A stretch of DNA of 41,288 nucleotides, taken from the IMG/VR virus record IMGVR_UViG_3300032081_000176, positions 1 to 41,288 of that record; one strand, 5' to 3'. The position numbers and the translations under genes were made by a program. Of the stretch, positions 40,008-41,288 are shown one piece after another; position 1 is the stretch's first letter; each line of letters opens with the position of its first letter. The notes beneath the pieces are model-generated. The model saw nothing but the letters and a program-made list of their open reading frames with translations. It did not search any database and was not told the origin of the DNA. The stretch is from a virus.

Positions 40008-40222
40008 TCTTAGAAACTGTAGTAGCACTTCTTATGTTAGTAAATAATGAGATCAAGGAACACAGAATACAAATAGATGGTATGGCTCAATGTTTACGTG
40101 GTAAACGTAAAGCGGAAAGACAGTATCAAGAAAATGTACAATATCAATGTATAAAATCTAAAGCAGAACTTGAGAAAAATATTGATGGATCTTTGTCGAT
40201 AAAAAAGTTAATATTGGAGTAA
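40004..40222 (+). CDS. Small protein with hydrophobic N-terminus (72 aa)
   Basis: A 72-residue protein with a hydrophobic front (MILETVVALLMLVNNEIKEH) that could be a short membrane anchor or signal sequence, then a charged helix (RGKRKAERQYQENVQYQC). Two Cys are present. It is coupled to both neighbours (start overlaps by four bases; TAATG at the stop). Function unknown. Confidence 0.55.
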   Translation: MILETVVALLMLVNNEIKEHRIQIDGMAQCLRGKRKAERQYQENVQYQCIKSKAELEKNIDGSLSIKKLILE

Positions 40223-40431
40223 TGGTAAAGATACAGGCAGAAATAGTTAATGGTAAATGTCCGACATGTGATGAGTTAACAATGTTAGTTGGTCTTACAA
40301 ATGAATTATATAGATGTATGAACTGCGGTGCAGACTTACATCAACACGTCAATGGCAAAATAACTTATCTTCCCGTCATAACCATACCAGGAGATGGGGC
40401 TACACCTTTTGTAAAGGAGTGGAAAGAGTAA
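40222..40431 (+). CDS. Zinc-ribbon protein (69 aa)
   Basis: A 69-residue protein. CPTC (residues 13-16) and CMNC (residues 32-35) form the two knuckles of a zinc ribbon, with a strand between (LVGLTNELYR) and another after (HVNGKITYLPVITI). Zinc ribbons of this size bind DNA, RNA or RNA polymerase subunits. The family is not identified. Its start is on the preceding stop (TAATG). Confidence 0.65.
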   Translation: MVKIQAEIVNGKCPTCDELTMLVGLTNELYRCMNCGADLHQHVNGKITYLPVITIPGDGATPFVKEWKE

Positions 40432-40432
40432 C

Positions 40433-40567
40433 TTGGCCAAACAAAAATTTACACACTTCATACCTCGTGATAAGCCTAAGAAAAGAGGACCTCGTCAACA
40501 CAAAAAAAATTTAAATAAACAAGAAAAGCGCCAAAAATCACAAAAAAGATATAAGGGGCAGGGTTGA
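40433..40567 (+). CDS. Basic 44-aa protein, TTG start
   Basis: TTG 40433 begins (M)AKQKFTHFIPRDKPKKRGPR and ends KRYKGQG at TGA 40565-40567. This matches a small Lys/Arg-rich protein I know from marine phages (KxTHFIPRxxPKKRPxxHKKxLNKxEKR...GQG), which supports the TTG start. The GGAAAGAG upstream is a usable ribosome binding site. The stop overlaps the TTGACA of the promoter at 40564. Function unknown; nucleic-acid binding is likely from composition. Confidence 0.65.
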   Translation: MAKQKFTHFIPRDKPKKRGPRQHKKNLNKQEKRQKSQKRYKGQG

Positions 40568-40592
40568 CAAATCTAACATAATATCCTATATA
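40564..40592 (+). promoter_or_regulatory. Sigma-70-type promoter for the last genes
   Basis: TTGACA (40564-40569), 17-base spacer, TATATA (40587-40592). The spacer end and -10 (ATCCTATAT) are the same nine bases as in the promoter at 29986. Transcription would start near 40599, giving a leader of about 24 bases with AAGGAG (40611-40616) before ATG 40623. Confidence 0.65.
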
Positions 40593-40622
40593 TAAGACAT
40601 GAAAGAAATAAAGGAGAAAAAA

Positions 40623-40871
40623 ATGAGAAGACCAAGAAGAGATAAAGAACACATGGCAATACGTAGAAAAAATAAATTCGAAGATCGTTATGCTAAAGGC
40701 ATACACTTTGACATAAGGGGGAAAGGGTGTTGCTTTGTAACAATGCAGACCCATGCAGGTCCATTAGAAGTTTATATAGACTCTATGGATGGTTTAGACG
40801 ATGCACCAATGGTAATTGCAACAATAGCAGGAAGAGGTGGAAAAGAAATATTTTTGAAAGGAGTTATATAA
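40623..40871 (+). CDS. Small conserved hypothetical protein (82 aa)
   Basis: An 82-residue protein. ATG 40623 is set by AAGGAG six bases upstream; the in-frame ATG at 40599 lies at the predicted transcription start and has no ribosome site. The N-terminal 20 residues are basic (MRRPRRDKEHMAIRRKNK), then strands (GIHFDIRGKGCCFVTMQTHAG, then VYIDSMDG and MVIATIAGRGGKEIFLKGVI). It is the first gene behind the 40564 promoter. No function known. Confidence 0.65.
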   Translation: MRRPRRDKEHMAIRRKNKFEDRYAKGIHFDIRGKGCCFVTMQTHAGPLEVYIDSMDGLDDAPMVIATIAGRGGKEIFLKGVI

Positions 40872-41047
40872 TGAAAAAACTTACACTGACAGCAGATAAT
40901 ATTAGCAAAAAGCAATGGTCTAATCTTATTTTAGAATTAAACATTATGAAGAAAGCATGGAAACCTTATGCAGATATCGAGATCCAGGGAACAGGGATCA
41001 AGAAAATTATAGCATTTGGTACACGTGTAGGAAATGAAGAGAAATAA
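40871..41047 (+). CDS. Small conserved protein (58 aa)
   Basis: A 58-residue protein (MKKLTLTADNISKKQWSNLI, then MKKAWKPYADIEIQGTGIKK and IIAFGTRV). The layout LTxDNIxKxQWSNLxLELNxMKKAWKPYA...IQGxGIKKIIAxGTRV is one I recognise from marine phages. Its start follows the previous stop by overlap (TAATG) and its stop overlaps the next start. It is likely soluble with alpha/beta fold. Function unknown. Confidence 0.7.
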   Translation: MKKLTLTADNISKKQWSNLILELNIMKKAWKPYADIEIQGTGIKKIIAFGTRVGNEEK

Positions 41048-41241
41048 TGGATCTAATAATATTACAGGATGGTTTATATTATCTAGTGCCGATAACAGTA
41101 GATCTGTTAATCGGAGAAGTTTGGAAAGATTGTTTTGATTTGTGTAATATTGTAAGAAAAAAAATTGCTTTGCATGATTTTCAAATAAACATGCATGTTA
41201 TAAAAGATGGTACATTCTTTTTTGGATGTATCTGTAAATAG
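41047..41241 (+). CDS. Small hypothetical protein (64 aa)
   Basis: A 64-residue protein coupled to the previous gene (TAATG). It begins MDLIILQDGLYYLVPITVDL and continues with a short helix (LCNIVRKKIALHDFQINMHV). Three Cys and many aromatic residues are present. Not recognised; the coupling supports its expression. Confidence 0.5.
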   Translation: MDLIILQDGLYYLVPITVDLLIGEVWKDCFDLCNIVRKKIALHDFQINMHVIKDGTFFFGCICK

Positions 41242-41288
41242 AATTTGGCCCATTGGTCTTTGTAGCTCTTAGGAGATAGGCGCAGTAA
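41242..41288. other. Right-edge remnant without a gene
   Basis: The last 47 bases hold a possible ribosome site (AGGAG near 41270) followed by AGGCGCAGTAA, which may lead into a gene beyond the window. I see no hairpin or promoter here. Confidence 0.4.

Noticed and set aside
1-41288. tRNA genes, CRISPR arrays, integrase or transposase, reverse transcriptase
   Set aside because: I looked in all gaps and along the open frames and saw no cloverleaf, no spaced direct repeats and no matching protein motifs. The fibre repeats are coding, not CRISPR-like.

Overview
The window looks like most of the genome of a short-tailed (podovirus-like) double-stranded DNA phage from the sea, probably infecting an AT-rich alphaproteobacterium such as SAR11/Pelagibacterales. 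This rests on strong A+T bias, very tight packing with many TAATG stop/start overlaps, protein families I recognise from uncultured marine phage genomes, and internal-virion proteins where a long-tailed phage would have a tape measure and sheath. Terminase and portal are not seen and may lie outside the window. There is no integrase, RNA polymerase, reverse transcriptase, tRNA, CRISPR array or insertion sequence that I can see.

Layout. (1) 1-1922: the end of a holin-like membrane protein, then a run of very small, mostly lysine-rich proteins. (2) 1873-5901: orphan GroES-type co-chaperonin, scaffold-like protein, head proteins and a gpT-like major capsid protein, with stem-loops between genes. 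(3) 6057-11187: lectin-like or decoration proteins, adaptor/neck proteins and repeat proteins. (4) 11200-15641: a 1090-residue fibre made of about 45 repeats of 17 residues with a C-terminal S74 chaperone, followed by a GT9-like glycosyltransferase. (5) 15713-27851: nozzle-like protein, Gly-rich proteins carrying a repeated GGR motif, a Gln/Ala-rich protein and a 1298-residue protein, probably the ejection (internal virion) set. (6) 27853-28534: lysis genes (coiled-coil/membrane protein and M15 peptidase). (7) 28531-29964: the only minus-strand gene, an SNF2-type helicase, meeting the lysis gene tail to tail. (8) 30023-37877: replication genes read rightwards from a nearly symmetric divergent promoter: AEP primase, PD-(D/E)XK nuclease, UvrD-like helicase, DUF3310 protein, lone LexA-type winged helix and a Klenow-like DNA polymerase A with Leu at the position of E. 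coli Phe762. (9) 37877-41241: small proteins, several with a membrane segment plus coiled coil, a zinc ribbon, and a last promoter at 40564.

How it works together. Without its own RNA polymerase the phage should use host sigma-70 RNA polymerase; four sites with TTGACA, a 17-base spacer and TATATA/TATATG fit this (1774, 29986, 30018 on the minus strand, 40564). The replication module appears built around an AEP primase and Pol A rather than a DnaB-type helicase-primase. The less familiar elements are the peptide-level GGR motif shared by five virion-region proteins, a structured GC-rich 57-base segment behind the 31690 stop that also reads as an in-frame 18-codon extension, cysteines fixed in register along the fibre, and a beta-rich module inserted in three different virion proteins.
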